From Terana coerulea (Eukaryota > Basidiomycota > Agaricomycetes > Polyporales > Phanerochaetaceae), in NCBI GenBank assembly GCA_024811115.1, contig JAKOGH010000004.1, positions 1 through 16,433 of the forward strand: 16,433 nucleotides of DNA, read 5' to 3'. Below are positions 1 through 8,026 of this stretch, one piece after another. The position numbers were made by a program, and so were the translations under genes. Position 1 is the first letter of the stretch. Each line of letters opens with the position of its first letter. The notes beneath the pieces are model-generated. The model made no database searches. It had not been told where the DNA came from and saw only the letters and a program-made list of their open reading frames with translations.

Positions 1-201
1 AAATGTCGCGCTGTCGGTAAGGATTGCGCGAGATGTACTCACTCCCAGATTCCCGAGCGAGGACTTCATGGTCGCTAACGTTTCGTTCACCATATTCACC
101 TCGGGGTTGGTCGTCAGTGCGCTGAAGACACTCCCCGGTGCCTGCCCGTACACCGAGGGTGTTATAGGCTCAAGCAGCGGGGACGCAGATCTGTTAGACA
201 T
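1..201 (-). CDS. Unrecognised protein, N-terminal exon only (runs off the left edge)
   Basis: Read on the minus strand from the ATG at 201-199, exon 1 gives 53 residues beginning MSNRSASPLLEPITPSVYGQ and ending at a good donor (GTGAGT, first intron base 42), phase 0. The start is Ser/Pro-rich, followed by a likely helical stretch (NPEVNMVNETLATMKSSLG). The nearest acceptor in the window (CCGACAG, ending at 11) would make a 32-nt intron, unusually short for a basidiomycete, so the true acceptor may lie beyond position 1. No targeting peptide or known domain is visible. The upstream 429 bp (202-629) separate it from the tail of the ABC transporter gene on the same strand. Reading as a gene is supported by codon-like composition and the donor site; the function is unknown. 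Confidence 0.5.
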   Translation of the reverse strand, partial: MSNRSASPLLEPITPSVYGQAPGSVFSALTTNPEVNMVNETLATMKSSLGNLGVSTSRAILTDSATF

Positions 202-629
202 GTTGTGAATGATGATAGAACAGAAGTAAGTGTGGAGAGACTGCAAGGTTGCTTGTTATATACGAGCATGACGGCGACACGCCCCGCGTCGCGTGTATCG
301 CATCTCTTCGCCGTGCAGCGTGCCTTGCAACGTGTAGATCTGGCGTATGTAACTTCGATCACACAACCGCCCACTTACCACGATTTCAGACCGAGTGAAT
401 ATGAATATGTCGTCAGTCCCAGGAATATGGCTAAAGTGAAGTGCGTAGTGTGGCTGTTTATGTCGTGAGTAGATTAAACGAAACAAGTACACATAAAGTA
501 TATCGATACAGTCTACGTAGTGAGTGATGAATGTGCAATATCATGAGGTCCTCCATGAAAAGAAGGTCCCGCGATACATGAGTCCGAATGTGCCGTCGTA
601 GAGATCGTGCTAAAAGAGAACAGAATTCT
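202..629. other. Intergenic region between MDL1-type gene and the left partial gene
   Basis: This stretch must hold the 3' UTR and terminator of the ABC transporter and the promoter of the left gene, both on the minus strand. Short overlapping ORFs occur on both strands (for example 205-468 plus and 256-492 minus), but none has splice support, a recognisable domain or a convincing start context. I see no tRNA, repeat or clear TATA box. Confidence 0.5.
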
Positions 630-3600
630 TCACATGGCCGCTTCAGTGGCCTTCTCGTCTCGTGGCGGCGGAGATGAGGATGACTCTGCGGGTTCTTCCT
701 TCTTTCGCGGCGGGCTCTCGCCAGCGACGGTATTCAGCTGTGCCGACATCAGAGCACGGAATCTTGAGCCTTCGCGGTTCACCTGTAAGAGCATCAGGCT
801 CGATATCCTAGTCGATGTCACAAATATAAAACGCACCAGTTGCCGGTAAGTTCCACTTTCAGTGATGTGACCCTCTAAGAACAGAAAATGAGTCGGGGCT
901 GCACGGCAGGCATAGCTGGCACGAACCTTCCAAGACTATGATCCTTTCGGCGCGAGCGATTGTGGATAGACGGTGGGCGACGATAAGGCATGTTGTTTGC
1001 CTGGACCGAAGGATCTTATCAATTGCATCGTTCACCTAAGGAGCACGGGTAATAATGAGTAACCTCTTCGTGGTACGGAACGGTGGTTTGTACTTACCCT
1101 ATGCTCGGACGTCGCATCCAATGCACTTGTCGCCTCGTCGAGCGCAAGGATGGCAGGCTTCTTCAACAACGCCCGCGCAATAGCGAGGCGCTGCCGCTGA
1201 CCGCCACTCAGACTCATCCGACCGACTGCGAGCAACCTCTCGTAAATATGATGTCTGGCAGTTCAAAGGGCCACCACTCACTTTCCGTATCGAAGCCTTT
1301 CGGCATGCCCCACACAAACTCGCAGTTCGCCTGTCGAGCGGCGGCCTCGATCTCTTCCCGAGTAGCGGTCTCGTTGCCGTATGCAATGTTGGACGCGATC
1401 GTGCCAGTGAAGAGTACAGGGTCCTGCCGAAGTACACGTCAATAGCAAGTTCATAACTTCAGCTGTAGCGGGACGTACTTGAGGAACGACACCGATGATG
1501 CTGCGCCATGACGTTGGGCTGAACTCCCTGATATCTGCGAAGACGTTAGTAAGATTGACTTAATACAGATGTGGAAACCATACCTTGACCATCATACGTG
1601 ACCCGACCCTTGATAGGGTCGTAGTATCTCAGTAGCAGCGCGTTGACAGACGATTTGCCACTGCCGCTTCCACCTCTGTAAGGTAGGACATGTTGGTTTA
1701 AGTATATCCCAGTATCGAGAGCGAAAGAAAATAGGTAACATACACGAGGGCGACGCTCTCGCCGGGGTTGATTTCCAAGTCCAGGTCCTTGAGCACGGTA
1801 ACCTCCCTACGGGACGGATACTCGAAAGTGACTTTCTCGAAGCGGATGGATCCTCTGCGGGAGGGATCGATCGGGATACCAACGTTTGGATCGATCACGG
1901 GCGTGCGTTCAATTAAGTCGAATATCCGCATGCCGGCACCTATGCCACGCATTATGGAAGACTGCTTTTCGGTGAGATCACAAACGCTGTGAACGCGCGA
2001 GACAACTCACGAAGAATCCTCTGCACAGGTACGAGTCAGGGAATTTAACGAGACAGATGGGTGTGTCGCACGTACGTCAAGGTTTGAAGACCACCCCGAC
2101 GTAGACGGTATAGAGCAAAAGACTTGTCAAGTCGCCGACAGAGATGGCTCCTTGGCTGACCAGTGTGCCACCTAACGTTCAGTTAGCTGAGTTGTCGTGC
2201 ACGACTGCAATGACCTCTCACCATAACCCAAAAGAGCCAGGAGTGTCACGTTCCCACTCCAGCCAGTGCTACCAAAGAAAATACCACTGGCGACAGCTTC
2301 CTTTCTCGCGAGGCCGAACACATGCTGGACCTTACTGCCGAACTTGTCCTCTTCAGGCTTGTGAGCATTATACGCTTGAACGGTACGCAAAGCGGACAGC
2401 GACTCCTGGGCGACCTAGAGGGCGCAAAGAATGTTAGAAACGCTGAGGCAGAACGGTAGAGTAACAGTGCCTTGGTCATGTCTCCGAGAGCTTCTTGTGT
2501 CTTGTTAGAGAGCTTCTTCAAGTATCGACCATAGAATACCTGTGCGTAATGTTTAGTGTGTTGCTCGGTGCAAGCTGTCACAATGTACTCACAGCGCCCA
2601 AAGACACAGGTGGAACCACAGCCAGCATTAAAAGAGTGAGCTGTGGCGAGATGTAGAACATTGCACCGACTTGAAAATCGATCCAGTCAGCTGATGCATC
2701 GAGAACATGACTTGAAAGGCCACATACGTCCAACAGAAGCCATAATGATCGATCGTAGACCGTCCGAAAGGTTGTTCGTTACACTAGCACCTCACGTCAG
2801 CCAAGTCAGCGATTTGAGGCAAAGAATATGAGGGTCAGAGCAAACCAAAGGGTCTTATGTACTCACCTTTCCCCAACAATACTTGAGTCGACGCTCAGCC
2901 TGCTGATGACATCGCCCTCGCCTCGTTCAACGAACTCGACCTCTTGTCGTAATGCTGCACTGTATGTACGTTCTCTGAGCCGAGCGACTATCCGTTGACC
3001 TACAAAATATTCGGTTAGTGACTGAGACGGACATTGCCCATTTCAGCAAGAACGAGGAGATATTAGACGTACCTGATATCCGCATGAGCGTGGCACGCCC
3101 TGCATTGGCAAACGCTCCGACCGTGAACATTAACAAGAGAATGGCAGAAGCCTGTCCGAGAGTGAGATCCAGAGGTATTTGCTGGGTAACAGGCTCAGAA
3201 ATTTCATTTTGACATGGATATACACGATACTCACAGGATTAGTGGACGTAAAGAAATCTATCAGTTTCCCAATCGTGAACGGTATGCTCATGGACACAGT
3301 GCTTGAGACTAGCAGCAATCCAATCGCCATGCTCAGAGGCTTCTTCTCCGGTTTTGCCAGCGCAACTATCGAACGGAAAGACGACGCGCTTTTGGCTGAG
3401 TCTCCTCCCTCCACCGAAGGCATCAGTCGGGACAAGATGCCGCGCTTTGGTTTCGGCTTCACTGTGGTAGCAGCCGGCCTCGGCACCGGTGGCTTGTCAG
3501 ATATCTGAGACTCCTCCAACTTCCGGGCTGTTGAGGATATCCATCTCCTCTGTGACAACAGCTCTTGAAGTCGTGGGGGTGAGGCCGTGTGACCGCGTAT

Positions 3601-3738
3601 GCCGGCGTGTACGCCAGTGTGGAACGGCCTCCATAGTACAGAGACTGTCTGTGTCGGCGAGCATTGCCGCAGTATATGAGGGCTATGCAGAGGCTTGAGT
3701 CTCGAAATCGCCCTCGGATACACCGAGAGCAAGGACAT
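630..3738 (-). CDS. MDL1: Mitochondrial half-size ABC transporter, MDL1/ABCB10 type (17 exons, one frame break)
   Basis: This is a half-transporter (one membrane domain, one ATPase domain) of the mitochondrial inner membrane. In yeast the Mdl1 family exports peptides made by matrix proteolysis and acts as a homodimer. Minus-strand exons: 3738-3235, 3181-3073, 2999-2867, 2783-2728, 2669-2593, 2539-2471, 2414-2222, 2171-2076, 2020-2011, 1961-1744, 1675-1584, 1534-1479, 1423-1282, 1225-1098, 1035-927, 874-837, 782-630. With one missing base allowed in exon 8 the protein is about 727 residues, normal for the family. Residues 1-75 are Arg/Ser-rich with almost no acidic residues and contain [11 protein letters not shown], a likely presequence. 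Membrane segments start near 135. ATPase motifs: Walker A GGSGSGKS (about 490), Q-loop VVPQDPVLF (Q538), signature LSGGQRQR (591), Walker B AILALDEA (610) and H-loop IVAHRLS (H649). The C-terminal tail is rich in Pro, Ser and charged residues. Oddities: a frameshift at 2094-2097, a GC donor at 2470 and a 10-nt exon. Family assignment is firm; MDL1 over other ABCB-type half-transporters is likely. Confidence 0.9.
2011..2020 (-). other. 10-nt micro-exon in the MDL1-type gene
   Basis: Ten bases (minus strand AGGATTCTTC) are bounded upstream by an acceptor (CTGTGCAG, intron 2021-2075, branch CCCTGACTC) and downstream by a strong donor (GTGAGTTG, intron 1962-2010). They encode the GFF link between the sixth membrane helix region and [10 protein letters not shown]. 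Leaving it out would break the frame and remove conserved residues. Confidence 0.75.
2415..2470 (-). other. GC-AG intron in the MDL1-type gene
   Basis: The only in-frame join between exon 6 (ending ALGDMTK) and exon 7 (starting [13 protein letters not shown]) uses a donor AAG|GCACTG and acceptor CCCTCTAG. The intron is 56 nt with a good branch site (TTCTAACAT). The join restores the family's conserved order here. No GT donor nearby keeps the frame. Confidence 0.8.
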
Positions 3739-3982
3739 GGTGGCGGAAGACGGAGTGCGGACGACGCGAGCACTGCTGCCGCGGTGGACTCGGGTCGCCC
3801 AACTCCGACTCGCTCGGCATCATACCACGTGCGATGACATAAACTCTGCCGCTGTACTGTAAATGTTTTATGCATGAAGCTCCTTCAAGTTTACTGATTA
3901 CATAAAGACTTAACGAATGGATGATTTGCTCCACCAAGTCCACCTCGGCTACATAGTACGGGGTCTGGAGTCTGGACACTTA
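3739..3982. promoter_or_regulatory. Upstream region of the MDL1-type gene
   Basis: This 244-bp stretch lies between the ABC transporter start codon and the transposon at 3983, so it should contain the core promoter on the minus strand. A CACGTG E-box-like core is present in the plus sequence around 3826-3831 (taccacgtgcg). No clear TATA box is seen. The overlapping ORFs at 3459-3979 lack support. Confidence 0.35.
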
Positions 3983-4537
3983 AGGCTCCAACCATATAGT
4001 TTATTTACCATTTATAAACGTTTACAACCATTTACATTTACCATGTATTTACAACAAGGGCTGTAAATGACCCTAAACAGTTTAGTACACAGTAAATAAA
4101 TGGTTCTCTTGAGAGCCAGCAAGCAACCTTTGGAAGTGTCAAGAAGGCATATGAATGGTCTATTATCATATTCTATAGTCTGCTCTATGTCCAACATCCT
4201 TATGCGCGGCACCAATGGCCACCTGCCTCCCGCCTCCCGTGGTCCCGCCGACTATGTCACACATGTGACAGTAATTCACCCAGCACCGCGAGAGCGCCGA
4301 AAGCGTCGAGACTTGCCGCTGCCTGCAGATCGACTTTCTCGCCTGTCTTCAGGGCCAGAATCCTCGGAGGACACCTTAAAGTAGGACCGGAAGAGCTACA
4401 GTGTACGCCGAAGCAGTCTTGCTGGCTTTCCCCCCGAAACCATATATTTACTGTGTATAAACTGTTTACAACCATCTATTTACCATATACCATTTATTTA
4501 CACAAAAAAGTAAATGTAAACTAAATGGTTGGAGCCT
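3983..4537. mobile_element. Non-autonomous DNA transposon (MITE-like), 555 bp, TA target duplication
   Basis: The two ends are inverted repeats: the left end starts AGGCTCCAACCATATAGTTT, and the right end read in reverse starts AGGCTCCAACCATTTAGTTT. They match at 20 of 21 positions and are flanked on both sides by TA (3981-3982 and 4538-4539), as expected for the Tc1/mariner superfamily. Both subterminal regions (about 4001-4100 and 4440-4530) are AT-rich and packed with TTTAC/GTAAA motifs, including a shared direct copy of TTTACAACCAT. These could be transposase-binding repeats. The interior is GC-richer and has no ORF resembling a transposase, so mobility would depend on a source elsewhere. 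It sits between the ABC transporter promoter and a tRNA gene. The superfamily is inferred from the TA duplication alone. Confidence 0.8.
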
Positions 4538-4586
4538 TACTAGACACTAGATGTTAGAACCTTCCAGACCAAAAAGAACAAAGCCT

Positions 4587-4591
4587 AAAAA
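4587..4591 (-). terminator. RNA polymerase III terminator of tRNA-Thr
   Basis: A run of five T on the minus strand begins 21 nt after the tRNA discriminator base. This is the usual oligo-T stop signal for RNA polymerase III. Confidence 0.7.
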
Positions 4592-4611
4592 TTGCCGGCT
4601 AAACAACGGCA

Positions 4612-4695
4612 TGCCCATTGGCTGGATTGAACAACCGACCTCACCATGTACAGTGCTTATACGAGTGGCGCGCTCTACCACTGAGCTAAACGGGC
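4612..4695 (-). tRNA. tRNA-Thr (anticodon CGT) with a 12-nt intron
   Basis: The minus strand folds as a full cloverleaf. The acceptor stem is GCCCGTT with AATGGGC (one G-T pair), discriminator A. The D arm is GCTC-AGTGGTA-GAGC. The anticodon stem is CGCCA with TGGTG (one G-T pair), and the T arm is GGTTG-TTCAATC-CAGCC (one G-T pair). The mature anticodon loop is CTCGTAA, with anticodon CGT reading ACG (Thr). A 12-nt intron (4648-4659) follows position 37, the normal site for nuclear tRNA introns, so processing would need the tRNA splicing endonuclease and ligase. CCA is not encoded, as usual in eukaryotes. A T5 terminator follows. The transposon right end lies 74 bp downstream of the 3' end. 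Confidence 0.88.
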
Positions 4696-5012
4696 AGTGG
4701 TAAAGGGTCTCGCTAATACAACATCACTCCAAAGTGCCTCCGCCCACCCTCGAATCGCCTCAATTATCATGGCAGATCTGGCCTGAAAGCTTGGCTGTCT
4801 TTACTGCAGAATTACTATCTGAAAAAGATGCCTTAAGCCTACTCAGATGTGCACCACCAGATGGGGCCGCAGACTTGCAATCACTTGGGGTGTCCCCTCG
4901 ACAAAGTGTCGGCACGCGCTTGAATTGCACGGCTTTTCGGCGACACGTGAAGGAGCTCAGTCACACCATGTCACGCACTGTGCAAGGACGCGCTGCCGCC
5001 CAGGACGTGACA

Positions 5013-5075
5013 GTGAGTTGTACTCGAAGCTCCCTCTCCCTTCCTTCCTCTTCTCCTTCCCTAACCTATCCCCAG
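5013..5075 (+). other. Probable intron in the leader or an upstream exon of the 5262 gene
   Basis: The 63-nt stretch starts with GTGAGT, has a long pyrimidine run, a branch site CCCTAACC and an acceptor TATCCCCAG: a textbook fungal intron. Its length is a multiple of three and the reading frame upstream (open from 4734, ATG also at 4969) stays open into the ATG at 5262 with or without it. It may therefore belong to a 5' leader or to an extended N-terminus. Inverted CCAAT motifs (ATTGG near 5088 and 5198) favour transcription starting after 5198, which would make this intron part of something else. Confidence 0.5.
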
Positions 5076-5261
5076 ACCTGCGCGACGATTGGTTTCATCC
5101 ATCGCATACCTCGCTCATCTCTGCTACGTATACATCCCGTGTATTGTGACCATTTGAAGAAAGCAAGCTACTTCTCGTTCTCCCGGACCTTGACCATTGG
5201 CCACCGCCCATTGTACCTGCGCCCGACGACACTTCCCCCTCTCCTCAATACAACACCAACA

Positions 5262-6069
5262 ATGCGAATTGACCAGGACAACATCATTCATTGGGCTGCG
5301 AACGCGCAGAACGCGTCAGATGCTGTAAGTCCTAGTCCTGTCTACCCTAGTTGTAACCCAACTACGGATGTGGCGAGTATCAAGTTCTCATCGCATATTC
5401 TCAGATCCTAGCTTTCGACAAAGACTCGCTTCTCCCAACGGAACTTGGCTTTGAGGACCCGCAGAGCATGCAATGGTTTGCGTTATCCCCCGCGTTCCCC
5501 GAGCTGTGTCCGACGCTGTCCAGCTGCCCTTCCGAATCGAATGTGGCCATCCAGGAGAGAGACATTCCCGAGTGCTCGCTTGAGGAGCTTTCCCTCTATT
5601 GTGAGGCTATGTCCATCAACCCGTTACTCTTCGACCCCTCGCTCCTCCACCTCAGAGAGGACATGCACACGCCAACAGTCATCGACGGCCGCAGGCGAGT
5701 CCTCACGCGAGTCGAAGCGCCCGAGCTCAACTACGAGGTGCTCGCTACGATCCGTCGCATTGAGCAACAGCTCTATCCCCTGCCCATGTCCAGCTGGATC
5801 ACTGACTACGGTGAGGAGCACACCTCAGCATTCCTCGTGGGTTCCTCGTACATCATGCCGCCACCTTCTTCCCCACCCACCCCCGACGGAAGACAGTCGC
5901 CCTGCCGTCCATAGAGGACCCCACTTTCGACAGCCTTTCAGGGTGCTCGCTCGAGCCAGAGGACGCTTCTGAGCCGGGCTATGGCCTACAGCTCTACAAC
6001 GAGTTCGATTCCTACGAGCGTTTGCCCCCACTCCTTTCCGAGCTCGACCATATGCCCTGCTTCGCATGA
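5262..6069 (+). CDS. Unknown protein, 213 aa, three exons (orphan family, copy A)
   Basis: Exons 5262-5324, 5405-5810 and 5897-6069 join in frame (phases 0 and 1). The introns have donors GTAAGT and GTGAGG and acceptors TTCTCAG and AAGACAG. Without the second intron the protein would stop at 5914. With it, the reading continues through a Glu/Asp/Pro/Leu-rich end (PEDASEPGYGLQLY, then LLSELDHMPCFA). The start at 5262 is chosen for its context (ACCAACAATGC) after a pyrimidine-rich leader, although the frame is open further upstream. The protein is acidic, Leu- and Pro-rich, with no signal peptide, membrane helix or motif I recognise. It shares intron position and scattered motifs (PSLL, RVL, SELDH) with the gene at 8027, so the two are likely diverged paralogues. 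I do not recognise the family. Confidence 0.65.
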
Positions 6070-6884
6070 TCGTCAAGGCGTCCTCAAGCCCACCTAGCGG
6101 CCGTGCCATTCTACATCTCCGCTAATGGGATGGTGAAGAGTGGTCACATTCGGCAGTACGGTTTGACAATTACGAGGATAACGACAGGCATGTGGCGTGC
6201 GCGGTTACGACTCATCTGGAATTGTATTTGTATTACTCTTACTGTATTTTGGAGGATATTTGGTACAGGTTGTGCGCATTTCACCATTTCTACACTGTAC
6301 TTTTCACTGAATGTAATTGTAGATTTATTTCTCATTTATCCATAGCGTCTCTGTAGTATTACCCGCTCTTGTGGATTGCTTCATATATCATCGGCTTATT
6401 CTGTGCACATAATTGGATTCAATAACTCGGAGGCCTTCTTGGTATGAGCATGATATAAATTCATTGAAATGACGCGAACATGGTGATATGTTTGTATAAC
6501 GGAAGGAGTCGCCTCAAGCGCAGGGCCCACTCATGCTTGCAAACAGTGACTTAGTCGTTTAGGCCCTAACACGCACACAGGTCGCGATGTGGCGCAGAGT
6601 CCCAATTTGTGCGTCGGTCATCGTACAACGTCTTCTACGTTCGCACAGCTTGGCCAAGGGCATTAGGCTTTGGAATCGTTTGGAGCGCGCCTCGCACATA
6701 TCCGCTCGCAAGCCGCGGGTAGTGGCCACACATGCAGGAAAGGCAATTCGCGTCGTTATGAACATCATTTTTGGTAGAGGGACAAAGAACTATGAAGCTG
6801 GGGTTCAGTTAAGGGTGGCCATCTGAGCAACACTGAAAAATACTGTGGCCTCCGTGTCATAGTCCCGCATAGCCCAGCAACGCA
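6070..6884. other. 3' region of copy A and unassigned intergenic sequence
   Basis: The first 280 bp are AT-rich, with TGTAATTGTAGATTTATT near 6311, and look like a 3' UTR and polyadenylation region. Between 6559 and 6826 both strands carry ORFs of 69-79 codons. They lack splice support, start context or any domain I know, so I leave them unannotated. No RNA gene or repeat is evident. Confidence 0.4.
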
Positions 6885-6890
6885 TATAAG
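6885..6890 (+). promoter_or_regulatory. TATA box (TATAAG) before the ORF at 6947
   Basis: GCATATAAGG lies about 60 bp upstream of the ATG at 6947, followed by a C/A-rich leader (CACCCAACATCCCATC). This spacing and leader composition are typical of a fungal core promoter. Confidence 0.5.
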
Positions 6891-6946
6891 GACCCTCCTC
6901 CGTCTTAAAGAGGACTCCCACTAGAGTACCCACCCAACATCCCATC

Positions 6947-7081
6947 ATGCGGTCCCTATTCCTCTGTCTCGTGGTGGCAAGCGCGACGTCCTGTCATCGC
7001 CGCGGCTATTTCGTCCAGCCGACAATCATATATCTCATCACGAACATCTTTTTCGTACGTCAGACAAGTCTTGCTAGATGA
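6947..7081 (+). CDS. Possible small secreted-type protein, 44 aa or first exon of a longer gene
   Basis: The ATG follows a TATA box and a C/A-rich leader. The product starts MRSLFLCLVVASATSCHRRG, a short basic start followed by a hydrophobic core and small residues, which resembles a signal peptide. The frame closes at 7081. A donor GTACGT at about 7055, with an acceptor CTTACTAG 44 nt later, could extend it, but no continuation is convincing. It may be an intact small gene, a decayed gene or chance. Nothing indicates a function. Confidence 0.3.
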   Translation: MRSLFLCLVVASATSCHRRGYFVQPTIIYLITNIFFVRQTSLAR

Positions 7082-7239
7082 GCAGCGCGACTTACTAGTT
7101 TCTCGCGGTAGGAACCGGTTAGGAGAAGGAAGGGTCGTTGTTGTCGTCCGCACCGGCGTCGAGCGCAAGGGAACCCAACGGCTCCGGACGCTACTGACTA
7201 CGATAGTCGCATCACGCCCCCGCTGGTGGACTAGCCAGG

Positions 7240-7520
7240 ATTTTCGACGTCGGCATGGACGCTAGGGCTTTGGAAGGTCCATGTCACCGTGGGCCCCTCG
7301 TCTTCGGAACGTCTATCGGTATTGCACTGCGACTCACCTCTTGAAGACCTTGGACTGGACCATCTAACATCTTTTCGGTTTCCGAGTTCTACTGCCGTGC
7401 CTACACCCCGCATGGGAAGCCAATGGTTGCGGGACCAGTCGTCTTCGACTTGCGTTCAGCAAGGCCATGTCGGTGACATCCCCTCTCCTCAATATAACAC
7501 CGCTCCACCTGCGAGAGATG
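7240..7520 (+). pseudogene. Decayed fragment of the orphan family (copy B)
   Basis: The frame around 7337-7372 reads LEDLGLDHLTSF. This closely matches LEDLGLNHLISF in the gene at 8027 (about 8638-8673), and the preceding TTTGGAAGGT resembles that gene's TGTTGGAAGGT. At 7480-7501 a 22-nt sequence matches the leader just before the ATG of copy A with one difference. No splice model joins these pieces into a full protein, so I read the stretch as a broken relative rather than a gene. Confidence 0.4.
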
Positions 7521-7787
7521 AGTGCGTGCCGACACGTTCAAGACAGTCTTAGAAAAATAGGAGCATGTAAGAGTTTTTTTCTTTTCCGTATGAGCATCGA
7601 GCATGAGCTAAGAACACAAAGCAGATACAGAGGTGACGACCGGCGACCGCTGCCCAGCGAAATGAGAGATGCTTATGTAAGAAGTACGTGACCGCTCCTT
7701 TGAGAGGCTCATTAGGCTCGGCAAGTCGGCAGGGCGTGTCAAGGACGCGTTGACGCCCAAAACCGACGCAGGTCACCCTGACTCTCA

Positions 7788-7839
7788 TCCCCCCTTTCTC
7801 TCTCCCCCCACCACCCTCTCACCCCTCCCCCTTCCCCAA
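7788..7839 (+). promoter_or_regulatory. Pyrimidine-rich promoter tract
   Basis: About 50 bp of almost pure C and T (catcccccctttctctctcc and following) sit directly before the TATA-like box at 7844. Such CT tracts just upstream of the transcription start are common in filamentous fungal promoters. They would serve the gene starting at 8027. Confidence 0.5.
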
Positions 7840-7843
7840 GGCC

Positions 7844-7850
7844 ATATAAT
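7844..7850 (+). promoter_or_regulatory. TATA-like box of the 8027 gene
   Basis: CCATATAATC follows the CT tract and lies about 178 bp before the ATG at 8027, leaving a leader of roughly 145-150 nt. Confidence 0.45.
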
Positions 7851-8026
7851 CTCCTGAAACACCCTTCAGTACACCCTCACAACGTCTACCATCTGCGTAG
7901 ACCTGCACATCTTCGAGTGTAGCTCACGATTCTCGCTCACGCCGAACGGTGGCCCACAGACCTTTCCTCGCCAGACGACCACGCCCTCATACCCTCATTC
8001 CTACCATATACACCAAACTCACCGCT

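Noticed and set aside
2076..2092. Explaining the MDL1 frame break by a donor at GG|GTGGTC
   Set aside because: The donor is poor and the join would drop the conserved GLQTLT residues; a one-base loss explains all downstream exons better.
3459..3979. Minus-strand ORFs overlapping the transporter start and promoter
   Set aside because: They lie in other frames over the well-supported first exon and have no domain or splice support.
3971..4550. An 8-bp target duplication (hAT type) for the 3983 element
   Set aside because: The eight bases on the two sides do not match; only TA is shared, so a Tc1/mariner-like type is preferred.
4734..5411. 225-codon plus-strand ORF over the leader of copy A
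   Set aside because: It reads through a near-perfect intron (5013-5075) and the first intron of copy A, and ends inside it; only its part from 5262 is kept as coding.
6559..6826. Facing ORFs on both strands
   Set aside because: Short, no start context, no intron signals and no recognisable motif on either strand; chance ORFs are likely.
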